Shown in pieces: positions 36,501 through 43,478 of a stretch of DNA of 43,478 nucleotides; position 1 is the first letter of the stretch, and every line of letters begins with the position of its first letter. The DNA lies in contig RFMI01000065.1 in the NCBI GenBank assembly GCA_009927815.1, positions 1 through 43,478 of the forward strand. Direction: 5' to 3'. The translations under genes and the position numbers were made by a program. Origin of the DNA: Betaproteobacteria bacterium (GTDB lineage: Bacteria > Pseudomonadota > Gammaproteobacteria > Burkholderiales > UBA3065). The notes beneath the pieces are model-generated. The model was not told the origin of the DNA. It did not search any database and saw only the letters and a list, made by a program, of their open reading frames with translations.

Positions 36501-37289
36501 GGTCTCGCGGATCTCGCGCTCGCCGGGGAGGAAGACCAGCACATCGCCATTGCCGACGCGGGCGAGTTCGTCCACCGCGTCGACGATGCCCTCGATGACC
36601 GCCTCGGCGCTGTCCTCCGAATCCTTGGGCAGCGGCCGGTAGCGCACTTCAACCGGGTACGTCCGGCCCGAGACTTCGATCACCGGTGCGCCGTCGAAGT
36701 GCTTGCTGAAACGCTCGGCATCAATGGTCGCCGACGTAACAATCACCTTGAGGTCTGGCCGGCGCTGGCACAAGCGCTTCAGATACCCCAGCAGAAAATC
36801 GATGTTGAGGCTGCGCTCGTGCGCCTCGTCGATGAGCAGCGTGCTGTAGGCGCGCAGGTCAGGGTCGGAGCGCGTCTCGGCCAGCAAGATACCGTCGGTC
36901 ATCACCTTGAGCCGCGCACCGGGCTTGCTGGTGTCGGTGAAGCGCACCTTGAAGCCGACCAGATCGGGATTCTTCAGCTCGACACCGAGGCGACTGGCGA
37001 TGGTGCGCGCGGCAATGCGGCGTGGCTGGGTGCAGCCGATCAGGCGTGGCCGACGCGGGCCGCGATCGCCTGCCGGTTGGCGGTTGGACGACTGCGCGGC
37101 TCTGGCCACCTCCCGCTCCAAGGCCACCTGCAGCGCCATCTTGGGCAGCTGCGTGGTCTTGCCGGAGCCGGTCTCACCGCAGACGATCACCACCTGCCGC
37201 TGGCGCAGCGCGGCGAGGATCTCGTCGCGGCGCTGGGAGACCGGGAGGTCTTCGGGGTAATCGATGGAGACAGAAGCGGGTTCGACCAT
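33537..37289 (-). CDS. hrpA: ATP-dependent RNA helicase HrpA
   Basis: A DEAH-box helicase of 1250 residues linked to mRNA processing and rescue of stalled or collided ribosomes. The start at 37289 gives MVEPASVSIDYPEDLPVSQR. Motifs: Walker A VIVCGETGSGKTTQLPKMAL, DEAH box LLIDEAHERSLNIDFLLGYL, SATIDAERFSKHF, STNVAETSLTVPGVRYVVD and QRAGRCGRVAAGVC. The long C-terminal region (about 620-1250) matches OB-fold and DUF3418 parts of HrpA. It is slightly shorter at the N-terminus than E. coli HrpA. The hda-hrpA overlap suggests one transcript. Confidence 0.95.
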   Translation of the reverse strand: MVEPASVSIDYPEDLPVSQRRDEILAALRQRQVVIVCGETGSGKTTQLPKMALQVALEREVARAAQSSNRQPAGDRGPRRPRLIGCTQPRRIAARTIASRLGVELKNPDLVGFKVRFTDTSKPGARLKVMTDGILLAETRSDPDLRAYSTLLIDEAHERSLNIDFLLGYLKRLCQRRPDLKVIVTSATIDAERFSKHFDGAPVIEVSGRTYPVEVRYRPLPKDSEDSAEAVIEGIVDAVDELARVGNGDVLVFLPGEREIRETAEALRKHHPPGAEILPLYARLSAAEQNRVFQPGGARRIVLSTNVAETSLTVPGVRYVVDPGLARVNRYSYRTKVEMLLTERVSQASANQRAGRCGRVAAGVCIRLYDEDDYQSRPPFTDPEIARSSLASVILRMAALRLGDIDAFPFLEAPSSRAIHDGYQQLQELGAVDESRQITPLGEEMARFPLDPAISRLILAARDEQCLKEVLIIASALSVQDPRERPSDRANAADDAHRAFADERSDFMGLLKLWNWYEEKLQHKKSNRQLTNDCKERFLSPLRLREWRDIHGQLHAMLAETGLRENQQPGSFEQIHRALLAGLLGNIGVKTDTPGEYQGARANKFWIFPGSALHKKGGKWVVAAELVETSKLYARGVATIQPEWIEQVAGPLLKRQYIEPHWDAERGEVMAWERVTLFGLTLVNRRKARYGPVNPTEAHEIFLRQALVAGNLETHGSFLRHNAALRQELEELEHMSRRVDVLVDDDAVHAHFARLVPKTVCDARSFERWRKDVEQKDPRALFLQRETLMRHTAAAVTEQLFPKSLRVDGVECRYDYRFEPGHPTDGVTLTLPLHLLNRIDPHQGEWLVPGLLREKLTHWIKGLPKALRRVCVPVPDCVTGALEALDDGQGDLAARLAAHLAKTYRVDVPEDTFAGIELPAHLRLRYRVVDDKGRELADGRELPVLRSQLAEAARLTFAKADEPAMERSGIRSWDFGDLPAEIGFSRDGRKLVGYPALVDEGDAVALRLFDTPDAAGLAHRAGVCRLLRLELKDAFKQWEKSLPGFTQAALQARLLCDADTLRDDWLAAIADRALLGDDEPPRTQRDFAEQKQRGRTRLPAVVDAVSRVAVACISEWQTIQSAVSRPLPQPLKADVQAQLQRLVCKGFLGSTPWAHLQHLPRYLKAISRRLERVHQNAARDEQHRSAIAALWSHYEQRLARHRKAGINDTALTEYRWLLEELRVSLFAQELRTPFPVSYKRLEKHWSQVRP

Positions 37290-37440
37290 GGGCAGGCGGA
37301 GTCCGGCGCGATGGCACGGGGCGCTAAGTATAGGCGTGCTCGCAATTCATGATTTTCTTGAGCATTTGGAACCGACTGCACCGCGACAGGATTTGATACC
37401 CTCCGCCCGGCCGAAAATAACGCTTATCAAAAGACTTTTC

Positions 37441-39563
37441 ATGAAAAACAAAATTTTGCACAACAGCCTGTTGGCTGCTGCCGTCGCTGCCGCCTTTCCC
37501 GCTGTCGCCAACGCCAACGAAACCTCGCCAGTCGTGGTGACCGCCACCCGCGAGGCGCGCTCGAGTTTTGATCTGCCCGTGTCGATTGACGTTATCGACG
37601 CCGAAAATATTCAGTTCGGCCAACCGCAGGTGAACGCCTCCGAGAGCCTGATCCGCATTCCGGGCATCACCGCCAACAACCGCAACAACTACGCACAGGA
37701 CCCGCAAATCCAGACTCGCGGATTCGGTGCACGGTCGCAGTTCGGTGTGCGCGGCATCCGCATCTACCAAGACGGGATCCCGCTGTCGACGCCGGATGGC
37801 CAAGGTCAGACATCGACGTTCAACCTGTCGTCAGCCAAATCAATCGAAGTCATGCGCGGTCCCTTTAGCGCCTTGTATGGCAACAGCTCGGGCGGCGTAG
37901 TGCAGATCTTCACCAAAGACGGCCCGGCGCAACCTACGCTAAGCACGGGCGCCTGGTACGGCACTTACGGGACACACCGCGAAAATGTTCAGCTCGGCGG
38001 CACCGCCGGCATGCTCAACTACACGGTTGACGCAGCCCATTTCGAATCCAATGGATACCGGCAAAACAGTGCGGTCCGGCGCGACACGTTCAACACCAAG
38101 TTTTCGCTGCAGTTGGCTGAAAAAACCCGCCTGACCTGGACCGTAGCCGGCCTTGACCAGCCCGAGTCCATCGACCCACAAGGTCTGACCTTGGGCGAGT
38201 ACCGCAGCAACCGCAAGGCCGCCTCGCCGGATTCAATCACGTACCGCACGCGGGTGCAGCGTAGCCAGTACCAGACTGGCCTGGTGCTCGACCACCAATT
38301 CGACAATGGTGACAGCCTGCGCGCACTGACCTACTACGGCACGCGTGAGAACCTGCAGTTCCTCGCCGGCAACGCCTTCAACCTGCTGCCGGGCGCGAGT
38401 CAGATTCAGCGCGAATTTGGGGGCGTCGATCTGCGCTATACCCACCGCAATGACATTGCCGGTATGCCGCTTCGCGTTACCAGCGGTTTTAGTTACGAAC
38501 AAGCACTAGACAACCGCACCAGCCTAGCGACCAACGCCGCTCGTGAACTCGCCGGCGGTCTTGCCAATTTGACTGGGGCGGCAAGCACACGCGCCCGCGC
38601 CCGCAACGAAGAGAACAACTCGCGCTCGGCCGATCTCTACGCGCAAGCAGAACTCGAAGCCACGCAGCGCCTGAGCTTCCACATGGGAGCGCGTTACAGC
38701 CAGGTGCGGGTGCAGTTTGTCGACAAAATTCCGGCCACCGTGAATCCGGTCGGCAGCGGCACCAACTCCTACGAAAAAACTACGCCGGTTGCAGGCGTGG
38801 TGTTCAAGCTGACACCTGCGCTCAACTGGTACGCCAATGCCGGCATGGGTTTTGAGACGCCGACGAGTATCGAGCTGGCCTACACGGCCCAGAGCGCCTC
38901 TGTCGTCAACGGCAGCGGCCCGAACCTAGGTCTGCGTCCGGCCCAAAGTCGTAACTACGAGACCGGTCTCAAAGCCTTTCTCAACAGCGATACGCGTGCC
39001 ACGCTGGCCCTGTTCAAGACTGATACGCGTGATGAGATCGTGGTTGCCGGTACTCAATCGGGCCGCACTGCCTACGCCAACGGCGGTCGCACCGTCGCGA
39101 AGGCGTCGAACTGTCCCTCGACAGCCGCATCAACGACTATTTCAATGCGTACGCCGCATACACGTATCTAGACGCCACTTACCGCGACGACTTTGGTGAT
39201 GCCACGGTGAGCGAAACTGGCAAGCGTTTGCCCGGAACGTCGCGAAACATCCTCTACGGCGAATTGGCGTTCAACTACCCGGCCCTGGGCTTCAACGCGG
39301 CTCTCGAAGGCCGCTATGCGTCGCGGGTGTTCGCCAACGACGCGAACACGGCGCAGGCTTCTGGCTACACGGTGGCCAACCTCCGGGCCGGGTTCACGCA
39401 ACGCAGCGGCGGCTGGACGGTCAGCGAGTTTGCGCGCGTAGACAACATCTTCGACCGCCAGTATGTTGGTGCTGTGCGCGTCAATGACGGTAGCAGCCGG
39501 TTTTACGAAGCGGCTCCCACCCGTTTCGGCATGGTCGGGGTCAACGCCAGTTACGCGTTCTGA
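37441..39563 (+). CDS. TonB-dependent receptor, YncD/PqqU-like, interrupted by one base
   Basis: Outer-membrane beta-barrel transporter. ATG 37441 gives a signal peptide (MKNKILHNSLLAAAVAAAFP, cleavage near ANA). The plug domain reads SPVVVTATREARSSFDLPVS, QDPQIQTRGFGARSQFGVRG, IRIYQDGIPLSTPDGQGQTS and IEVMRGPFSALYGNSSGGVV, closely like E. coli YncD, which is reported to import PQQ. Barrel segments such as GFETPTSIELAY and DTRDEIVVAGTQSGRTAYAN agree. After GGRT (39093) the frame ends early at about 39171. Adding one base restores RREGVELSLDSRINDYFNAY and continues to VRVNDGSSRFYEAAPTRFGM and a terminal Phe at TGA 39563; the restored length is 707 residues. The ligand is inferred. Confidence 0.85.
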
Positions 39564-40169
39564 CCAACACCCCAACCCAGACGCTGGCGCAGTGCCCCCC
39601 ACTGCGCAGCGTCGGGCTCGCCCAAACGGCGGCGCACTGACGCCATATGTTTGAGCACCGTTTCGCGCGACAAGCCAATCACCTCCGCACAACCCCTGCC
39701 GTGCGCCCTGCATCCAGAGGCGCAACACCTCGAACTCGCGATCGGTGAGTCGCTGCAAGGCAGTCACCTCCGGATCGCTAGTGGCTGCCAGCACGCTGGG
39801 CACCAGGTCGCGGTCCAGCATCACTTTGCCTTGCGCCGCTGCCAACACGGCTTCAGCCAAGGTCTGAGCAGCTGCGGGTTTCAACAGGTAGCCGCTCGCG
39901 CCGAGGCTGCGCGCGCGCAACCAGAACAGCGGATGGCTGAGCCGGCTGTAGACCAGCACACGTGTGCGGGGCAGTCGGCGCCGCGCTAATCGCATCAAAG
40001 TCAGTCCGCTGAGTCCGGGCAACTCGATGTCGACGAGCAACAGATCAGGCCGGCTGCGAATGGCACTTGCCATTGCAGACGCGTGATCCGCGGCATGTTC
40101 CAGGTCGTGGGAGTCCAGCGCCTGACTCGCCGCCAACGCCTCGTCCGGCTGAACGATCAGCACTCGCAT
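39551..40169 (-). CDS. NarL/FixJ-type response regulator, interrupted by one extra base
   Basis: ATG 40169 (MRVLIVQPDEALAASQALDS) starts a receiver domain with the phosphoacceptor Asp in LLLVDIELPGLSGLTLMRLA, Ser in VLVYSRLSHP and Lys in GYLLKPAAAQTL. The LuxR-type helix-turn-helix begins LTDREFEVLRLWMQGARQG, then the frame breaks in a GGGG run (minus strand; 39693-39696). Removing one G restores CAEVIGLSRETVLKHMASVR and RRLGEPDAAQWGALRQ, ending at TAA 39551-39553, total 205 residues. The uncorrected frame runs on antisense to the receptor to 39168. No histidine kinase lies directly beside it; it converges on the receptor gene with a 13-base overlap. Confidence 0.8.
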
Positions 40170-40384
40170 TCGCCTCTCCGACCCGGTCCAGACAACGGCC
40201 CTGTCAATCATAAGAAGCTAGGTGAATCCGGCCTGCCAACTCAGTGAATGGCTCCCGCGCTATGGGGGAATATCTCCCGCCAAGGGTGATCAAATGGGTC
40301 TAGTTCTTAATAGGGCAATTTTTTATGCCCCAATCAATGGCATGCCGGGAATTTTTCCTGTGTAGCGATGGACTATAGGTCCGT

Positions 40385-40418
40385 GGCTCGACGACGCATC
40401 GTCTTCGGCCCTTTTTTT
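40385..40418 (+). promoter_or_regulatory. Hairpin plus U-run in the PepSY gene leader (possible attenuator)
   Basis: GACGA, CGCA, TCGTC forms a short hairpin, extendable by GGC/GCC with an internal loop, followed after one base by seven T. It lies only 20 bases before the PepSY start codon and on the same strand, where a terminator would cut expression unless relieved. The stem is weak, so this is tentative. Confidence 0.35.
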
Positions 40419-40437
40419 ATCACTCGGAGATTCTGTA

Positions 40438-40935
40438 ATGACCCATCGTATTTTGATTGCTGCAACCGCACTCGCCTTTGCTCCGCTCGCCGCGCAAGCC
40501 CACGACGAGATCGTCGCTTGCACCAACGCCGTACTGAAAGCCTACCCGGGCACCGTGGTCAAGCTCGAAGTCAAGACTGAAAACAAGGCCACCGTGTACG
40601 AATTCGACGTGCAAAAGGCCGACGGCAGCGCTTGGGACATCGAGTGTGACGCCGCAACGGCCAAGGTGAGCGAAGTCGAACAGGAAGTCAGCCCGACCGA
40701 CGCAAAGTGGACGTCCAAGGTGAAGGTCTCGGAAGCGGATGCCAAGGCGACCGCCCTCAAGGCTTTCCCGGGCACTGTGGTCGAAACCGAATACGAGATC
40801 GAACCGAACGGCGCCCTGTCGTACGAATTCGACATCAAGGGCAACGACGGCAAGGAATACAAGGTTGAAGTTGACGCCGTCACCGGTAAGGTGGTCGAAA
40901 GCTCGGTCGAGATGGCGCAAATCGGCCAGGGCTAA
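40438..40935 (+). CDS. Periplasmic protein with two PepSY-like repeats
   Basis: A 165-residue secreted protein with signal peptide [21 protein letters not shown] and cleavage near AQA. The mature part consists of two similar repeats: [20 protein letters not shown] followed by [20 protein letters not shown], and [20 protein letters not shown] followed by [20 protein letters not shown], each ending ATAKVSE or VTGKVVE. This is the PepSY pattern, often linked to metal-dependent peptidase inhibition or redox/membrane proteins. It is acidic overall. GGAG lies eight bases before the ATG. A strong terminator follows, so it is a single-gene unit. No function is assigned. Confidence 0.87.
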   Translation: MTHRILIAATALAFAPLAAQAHDEIVACTNAVLKAYPGTVVKLEVKTENKATVYEFDVQKADGSAWDIECDAATAKVSEVEQEVSPTDAKWTSKVKVSEADAKATALKAFPGTVVETEYEIEPNGALSYEFDIKGNDGKEYKVEVDAVTGKVVESSVEMAQIGQG

Positions 40936-40953
40936 ACGCTCTGCCTAGCTTCG

Positions 40954-40982
40954 AAAAAGCCCCGCTCTGCGGGGCTTTTTTT
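40954..40982 (+). terminator. Rho-independent terminator after the PepSY gene
   Basis: AGCCCCGC, TCT, GCGGGGCT gives an eight-base-pair stem followed by six T on the plus strand, 23 bases after the stop. An A-run on the other side makes it possibly bidirectional. Confidence 0.93.
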
Positions 40983-41058
40983 ACGCCGGGAAACAGTCCC
41001 GATGCCGACGGGAAGAATGCTCTGGGGATGACGCGGTTGCCGGCTTCAGACTCACGAT

Positions 41059-41643
41059 GTGAAGCCGTGTCCGATTGCCCCTCGCCGAGTACTTGCCAGT
41101 CTGGCAATCACGCTGACCGCTGTCTCGCCCGCACTGGCCGTGCCCTCCGGACCCTACTTGATGTCTGCAGACGGCCATACACAGTTTGTTATCGATGAGG
41201 CAGTGGGTCGCATACGAGCGATCGACCGCTCGACCCACCAGATGCGCTGGGAAGTGACAGTCGCCAGCGGCCTGCGCGGTACCGCGCTGTCCCTGGACGG
41301 GCGGCAAATCTTGGCTTGCAGCGGGCGGGCGGGCGAAATCACCGTCATCGACATCGCGGAGGCGCGCATCGTCGGGCACCTGCGCATGAACAGCGCTGCA
41401 CCACGCCACTGCGTGTTCTCACCGGACCGGCGCTGGGTGGTCGTCTCACCGGCAACCCAAACAACGCTCGAAGTAGTCGAACTCGACAGTGGACGTGTAC
41501 GCCATCGCATCCCCTTGCCCGCAGCTCCGAGCAAACTGGTGTTCGACAAACACCAGCTGCGGGTGGCGTTCCCTGATGTCGGCAGAGTCGAAGTGATCGA
41601 CACGCGCGGTTGGCACCGCCGACACGGGGTGGTCGGGCCATGA
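41059..41643 (+). CDS. Secreted beta-propeller-like (YVTN-type) protein coupled to a kinase
   Basis: A 194-residue protein from GTG 41059. The N-terminus is a signal peptide (MKPCPIAPRRVLASLAITLT, cleavage near ALA). The remainder has repeated beta-strand patterns of the YVTN/WD-like kind: GRIRAIDRSTHQMRWEVTVA, GTALSLDGRQILACSGRAGE, ITVIDIAEARIVGHLRMN, CVFSPDRRWVVVSPATQTTL and EVVELDSGRVRHRIPLP. That is three to four blades, too few for a closed propeller, so it may oligomerise or be a half-propeller. The stop overlaps the ATG of the histidine kinase gene as ATGA (41640-41643). A role in sensing for the kinase is inferred from this coupling. Confidence 0.75.
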   Translation: MKPCPIAPRRVLASLAITLTAVSPALAVPSGPYLMSADGHTQFVIDEAVGRIRAIDRSTHQMRWEVTVASGLRGTALSLDGRQILACSGRAGEITVIDIAEARIVGHLRMNSAAPRHCVFSPDRRWVVVSPATQTTLEVVELDSGRVRHRIPLPAAPSKLVFDKHQLRVAFPDVGRVEVIDTRGWHRRHGVVGP

Positions 41644-42631
41644 AGCAGCGGCATAATCCGGCCATGCACATTCCCAAACCGAACCTCGCGCTTCCGGACT
41701 ATCCGTCGCGCAGCTTGCGCGACCTGCGGCAGTGGTGCTGTTCACGGCGGCCGCGTTTTGGATTGCTGCATGGCTGGAGCTCAACGAGCGCATCAACCGC
41801 TGGACTGCCAGCGGCGAGTTCTGGCAGGCCGACGAATTGCGCACCACGCTACTGGCGCTGGCACTCGCGCTCGGCTGGTTCTCCTGGCGACGCTGGCGCG
41901 AACTCAAAGCGGAGCTGACGCTGCGCACGCAGCTGCAGGGCGAACTCGCGCGCGCGCTCGCCGCAAACCGGCAATTGACGCGGCGTAGCTTGGAGTTGCA
42001 GGAGACCGAGCGTAAGCACATTGCGCACGAACTCCACGATGAGCTGGGTCAGTATCTCAACGCCATCGAGATCGAGGCGGTGTCCTTGCGCAGCGAACTG
42101 GCGAGCGCACCCGCGATTCAGGTGGAGTCGGTCGAGCGCATCCGTGTGCTAGCACGCCACGTGTACGACGTCGCCCGCACCCTGATGCGACGACTGCGGC
42201 CCGTGGGGCTGGACGAACTGGGCTTGGAGGCTGCGCTCCAGCAGTTACTCGAACACTGGCGAGTCCGCCGCACCGAGGTGCACTGCGCGCTGCAGGTGGA
42301 CCCGCGCATTCCGACCTTGCACGAGGACCTCAACGTCGCGATCTTCCGCATGGTGCAAGAGGCACTCAACAACATCGCCCGACACGCTCAAGCTACGCAA
42401 GTTGACGTGCAGCTGACCGCCAGCGACGCCGAGTGGCTGCAACTGGTGGTGTCGGACAACGGCGTGGGCATGGCTGCAAAGGCTCCGGCCGGACTCGGAC
42501 TGACCGGCATTCGCGAACGCGCCGAGCTGCTCGGCGGCAGCTGCACCATCGAATCTGGCAATGGCGTACGGCTGACGCTGCGCCTGCCACTCAGCCCCGT
42601 GCCACTCCCTGAGGACCCTGACGATGATTGA
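41640..42631 (+). CDS. NarX/DegS-type sensor histidine kinase, interrupted by one base
   Basis: Start at ATG 41640 overlaps the upstream stop and reads MKQRHNPAMHIPKPNLALPD, then YPSRSLRDLR; the frame then breaks at about 41730. Adding one base joins it to VVLFTAAAFWIAAWLELNER (first membrane helix), a second helix LLALALALGWFSW, a HisKA_3 domain with the phospho-His in TERKHIAHELHDELGQYLNA, and a HATPase_c domain with EALNNIARHAQATQVDVQL, VVSDNGVGM and GLGLTGIRERAELLGGSC. Restored length is 330 residues. As given, translation could begin only at GTG 41732. There is no sizeable periplasmic sensor domain, only a loop of about 35 residues. The 3' end overlaps the response regulator gene by eight bases. 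Confidence 0.88.
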
Positions 42632-43277
42632 CGTGTTGCTGGTTGACGACCACGCCGTGGTGCGCGAGGGCTACCGTCGTCTGCTCGAACGCACCGAAGA
42701 CATCCGTGTGGTGGCCGAGGCTGGCAGTGGCGAGGAGGCCTATCGGCTGTTCTGCGAATTGCGACCGAGCCTGGTGATTATGGACATCTCGCTGCCCAAG
42801 ATGAGCGGCATCGAGGTGACGCGGCGAATCATCGCGCGCGAGCCGAACGCGCGCGTGCTGGTGTTCAGCATGCATGAGGACGTGGTGTTTTCCAGCCGGG
42901 CGCTGGCCGCCGGCGCCAAGGGCTACATCGCCAAATCGGCGGCGCCATCGGTGCTGATCGAGGCGGTGCGCAAGATCGCCAGCGGCCAGGCCTACGTCGA
43001 CCACCCGCTGGCGCAAAAACTCGCGCTGCAATCGTTCGAGGCCGAGGGCGCGCTGGCCAGCCTGACCGAGCGCGAATTCGAGGTGTTTCGCCTGCTGGCG
43101 CAAGGCAAGTCGGTGGCCGACATTGCCGGCATCCTCAACCTGACGCAAAAGACCGTCGCCAACCACCAGTCGGCACTGCGGCAGAAGTTGGGCATCGACA
43201 ACGCCGCGCAACTGGTGCGACTGGCAGCGAGGCACGGGCTGGTGGAGGAATTCACCTTTAGAGACGCCGGCGATTGA
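42624..43277 (+). CDS. NarL/LuxR-family response regulator
   Basis: Cognate regulator of the upstream kinase; 217 residues. Receiver domain: acidic pair in VLLVDDHAVVREGYRRLLER, phosphoacceptor Asp in SLVIMDISLPKMSGIEVTRR, Ser in VLVFSMHEDVVFSS and Lys in AKGYIAKSAAPSVL. LuxR-type helix-turn-helix: LTEREFEVFRLLAQGKSVAD, IAGILNLTQKTVANHQSALR and QKLGIDNAAQLVRLAARHGL. Its targets are unknown; nearby secreted proteins and the PQQ-receptor-like gene are possible but unproven. Confidence 0.94.
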   Translation: MIDVLLVDDHAVVREGYRRLLERTEDIRVVAEAGSGEEAYRLFCELRPSLVIMDISLPKMSGIEVTRRIIAREPNARVLVFSMHEDVVFSSRALAAGAKGYIAKSAAPSVLIEAVRKIASGQAYVDHPLAQKLALQSFEAEGALASLTEREFEVFRLLAQGKSVADIAGILNLTQKTVANHQSALRQKLGIDNAAQLVRLAARHGLVEEFTFRDAGD

Positions 43278-43286
43278 GCGGTGACG

Positions 43287-43311
43287 AAAAAAGACCCGCC
43301 GAAGCGGGTCT
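43287..43311 (-). terminator. Rho-independent terminator for the partial RTX-type gene
   Basis: AGACCCGC, CGAA, GCGGGTCT forms an eight-base-pair stem with a tetraloop. The A-run at 43287-43292 is a T-run on the minus strand, so it serves the minus-strand gene that ends at 43357. The plus-strand side has no T-run. Confidence 0.85.
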
Positions 43312-43356
43312 CAAAGTTAGGGGCATGTGGACCACACGCCCCCGTGAGGAAAACGC

Positions 43357-43478
43357 TCAGAAACCCTGCACCGCCTCGACGCGGAAGTCGCTGACACCCA
43401 CCGTTGAAATGTTGGTCAGAGTGGCGATTAGAACGGCCGCGCCCGCACCGCTGCCGTCGGCGTCGTAGTAGACCTTGG
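43357..43478 (-). CDS. C-terminus of a probable RTX/calcium-binding secreted protein (partial)
   Basis: Only the last 39 residues are inside the window; the gene enters from the right edge. Reading the minus strand gives KVYYDADGSGAGAAVLIATL then TNISTVGVSDFRVEAVQGF and a TGA at 43357-43359. The YYDADGSGAGAAVLIATL pattern is typical of the tail of large Asp/Gly-rich calcium-binding repeat proteins exported by type I secretion. A terminator follows. The rest of the protein, and so its function, cannot be seen. Confidence 0.7.
   Translation of the reverse strand, partial: KVYYDADGSGAGAAVLIATLTNISTVGVSDFRVEAVQGF

Noticed and set aside
34623-37352. 909-residue open frame on the plus strand
   Set aside because: It is antisense to hrpA, has no recognisable domain and reflects codon bias in a GC-rich genome.
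37400-37440. Fur box upstream of the TonB receptor
   Set aside because: There is a short ATAA-CGC-TTAT dyad, but it matches the Fur consensus too poorly to call.
39168-39550. Long C-terminal extension of the response regulator
   Set aside because: It is the wrong frame after an extra G and is antisense to the receptor; the restored LuxR domain ends at 39551.

Overview
This is a GC-rich chromosomal window from what looks like a betaproteobacterium. The grounds are gene order: purN, a DUF3108 gene and an rsmB-type methyltransferase; lolA-rarA-serS; gloB / yafS-rnhA-dnaQ; and hda, a HAD phosphatase, then pcnB-folK-dgk-panB-xseB-ispA and folE2. The organism appears to be a facultative C1 user (serine-cycle methylotroph or formate user). 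The species cannot be fixed from the sequence alone; a Rhodocyclales or Burkholderiales methylotroph would fit. I saw no tRNA, rRNA, CRISPR array, insertion sequence or phage gene, and no gene-free gap longer than 300 bases.

Layout. Positions 1-6313 (+) carry purN (its first base lies outside the window), a DUF3108 protein, rsmB, lolA, rarA and serS. From 6332 to 10737 come mltF (-), fpr (+), a shared terminator and an RhlE-type helicase (-). From 10309 to 13445 lies the tightly coupled block yafS-like methyltransferase / rnhA / dnaQ / small HExxH protein (-), divergent from gloB (+). From 13446 to 14540 is an AT-richer patch with a winged-helix regulator and a membrane protein of unknown role, facing each other. 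From 14543 to about 26020 (-) is the main feature, a ten-gene serine-cycle cluster. In transcription order it reads glyA, sgaA, hprA, mtdA, fchA, gckA, fhs, mtkA, mtkB, mclA, and it ends in a strong terminator. From 26114 to 37289 (mostly -) are folE2, the overlapping stack pcnB-folK-dgk-panB-xseB-ispA, a HAD phosphatase, a CbiM-like membrane protein (+), hda and hrpA. From 37441 to the end are a TonB-dependent receptor of the YncD/PqqU type, a LuxR-type response regulator (-), a double-PepSY protein, and a coupled trio of beta-propeller-like periplasmic protein, histidine kinase and response regulator. The last 122 bases hold the C-terminus of a probable RTX-type secreted protein (-).

How the genes work together. 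Fhs, FchA and MtdA turn formate plus tetrahydrofolate into methylene-H4F. GlyA adds that carbon to glycine to make serine. SgaA, HprA and GckA convert serine to 2-phosphoglycerate. MtkAB and MclA convert malate to glyoxylate plus acetyl-CoA, and the glyoxylate returns to SgaA. Phosphoenolpyruvate carboxylase, which sits between mtkB and mclA in the Methylorubrum extorquens cluster as I recall it, is absent; a strong hairpin lies there instead. The PqqU-like receptor could supply PQQ, the cofactor of methanol dehydrogenases, but that link is inference.

Four genes (panB, the TonB receptor, the single response regulator and the histidine kinase) each show a one-base disruption that, when restored, gives a family-typical protein joining its neighbour as expected. 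I read these as probable sequence or assembly errors, although real mutations cannot be excluded.
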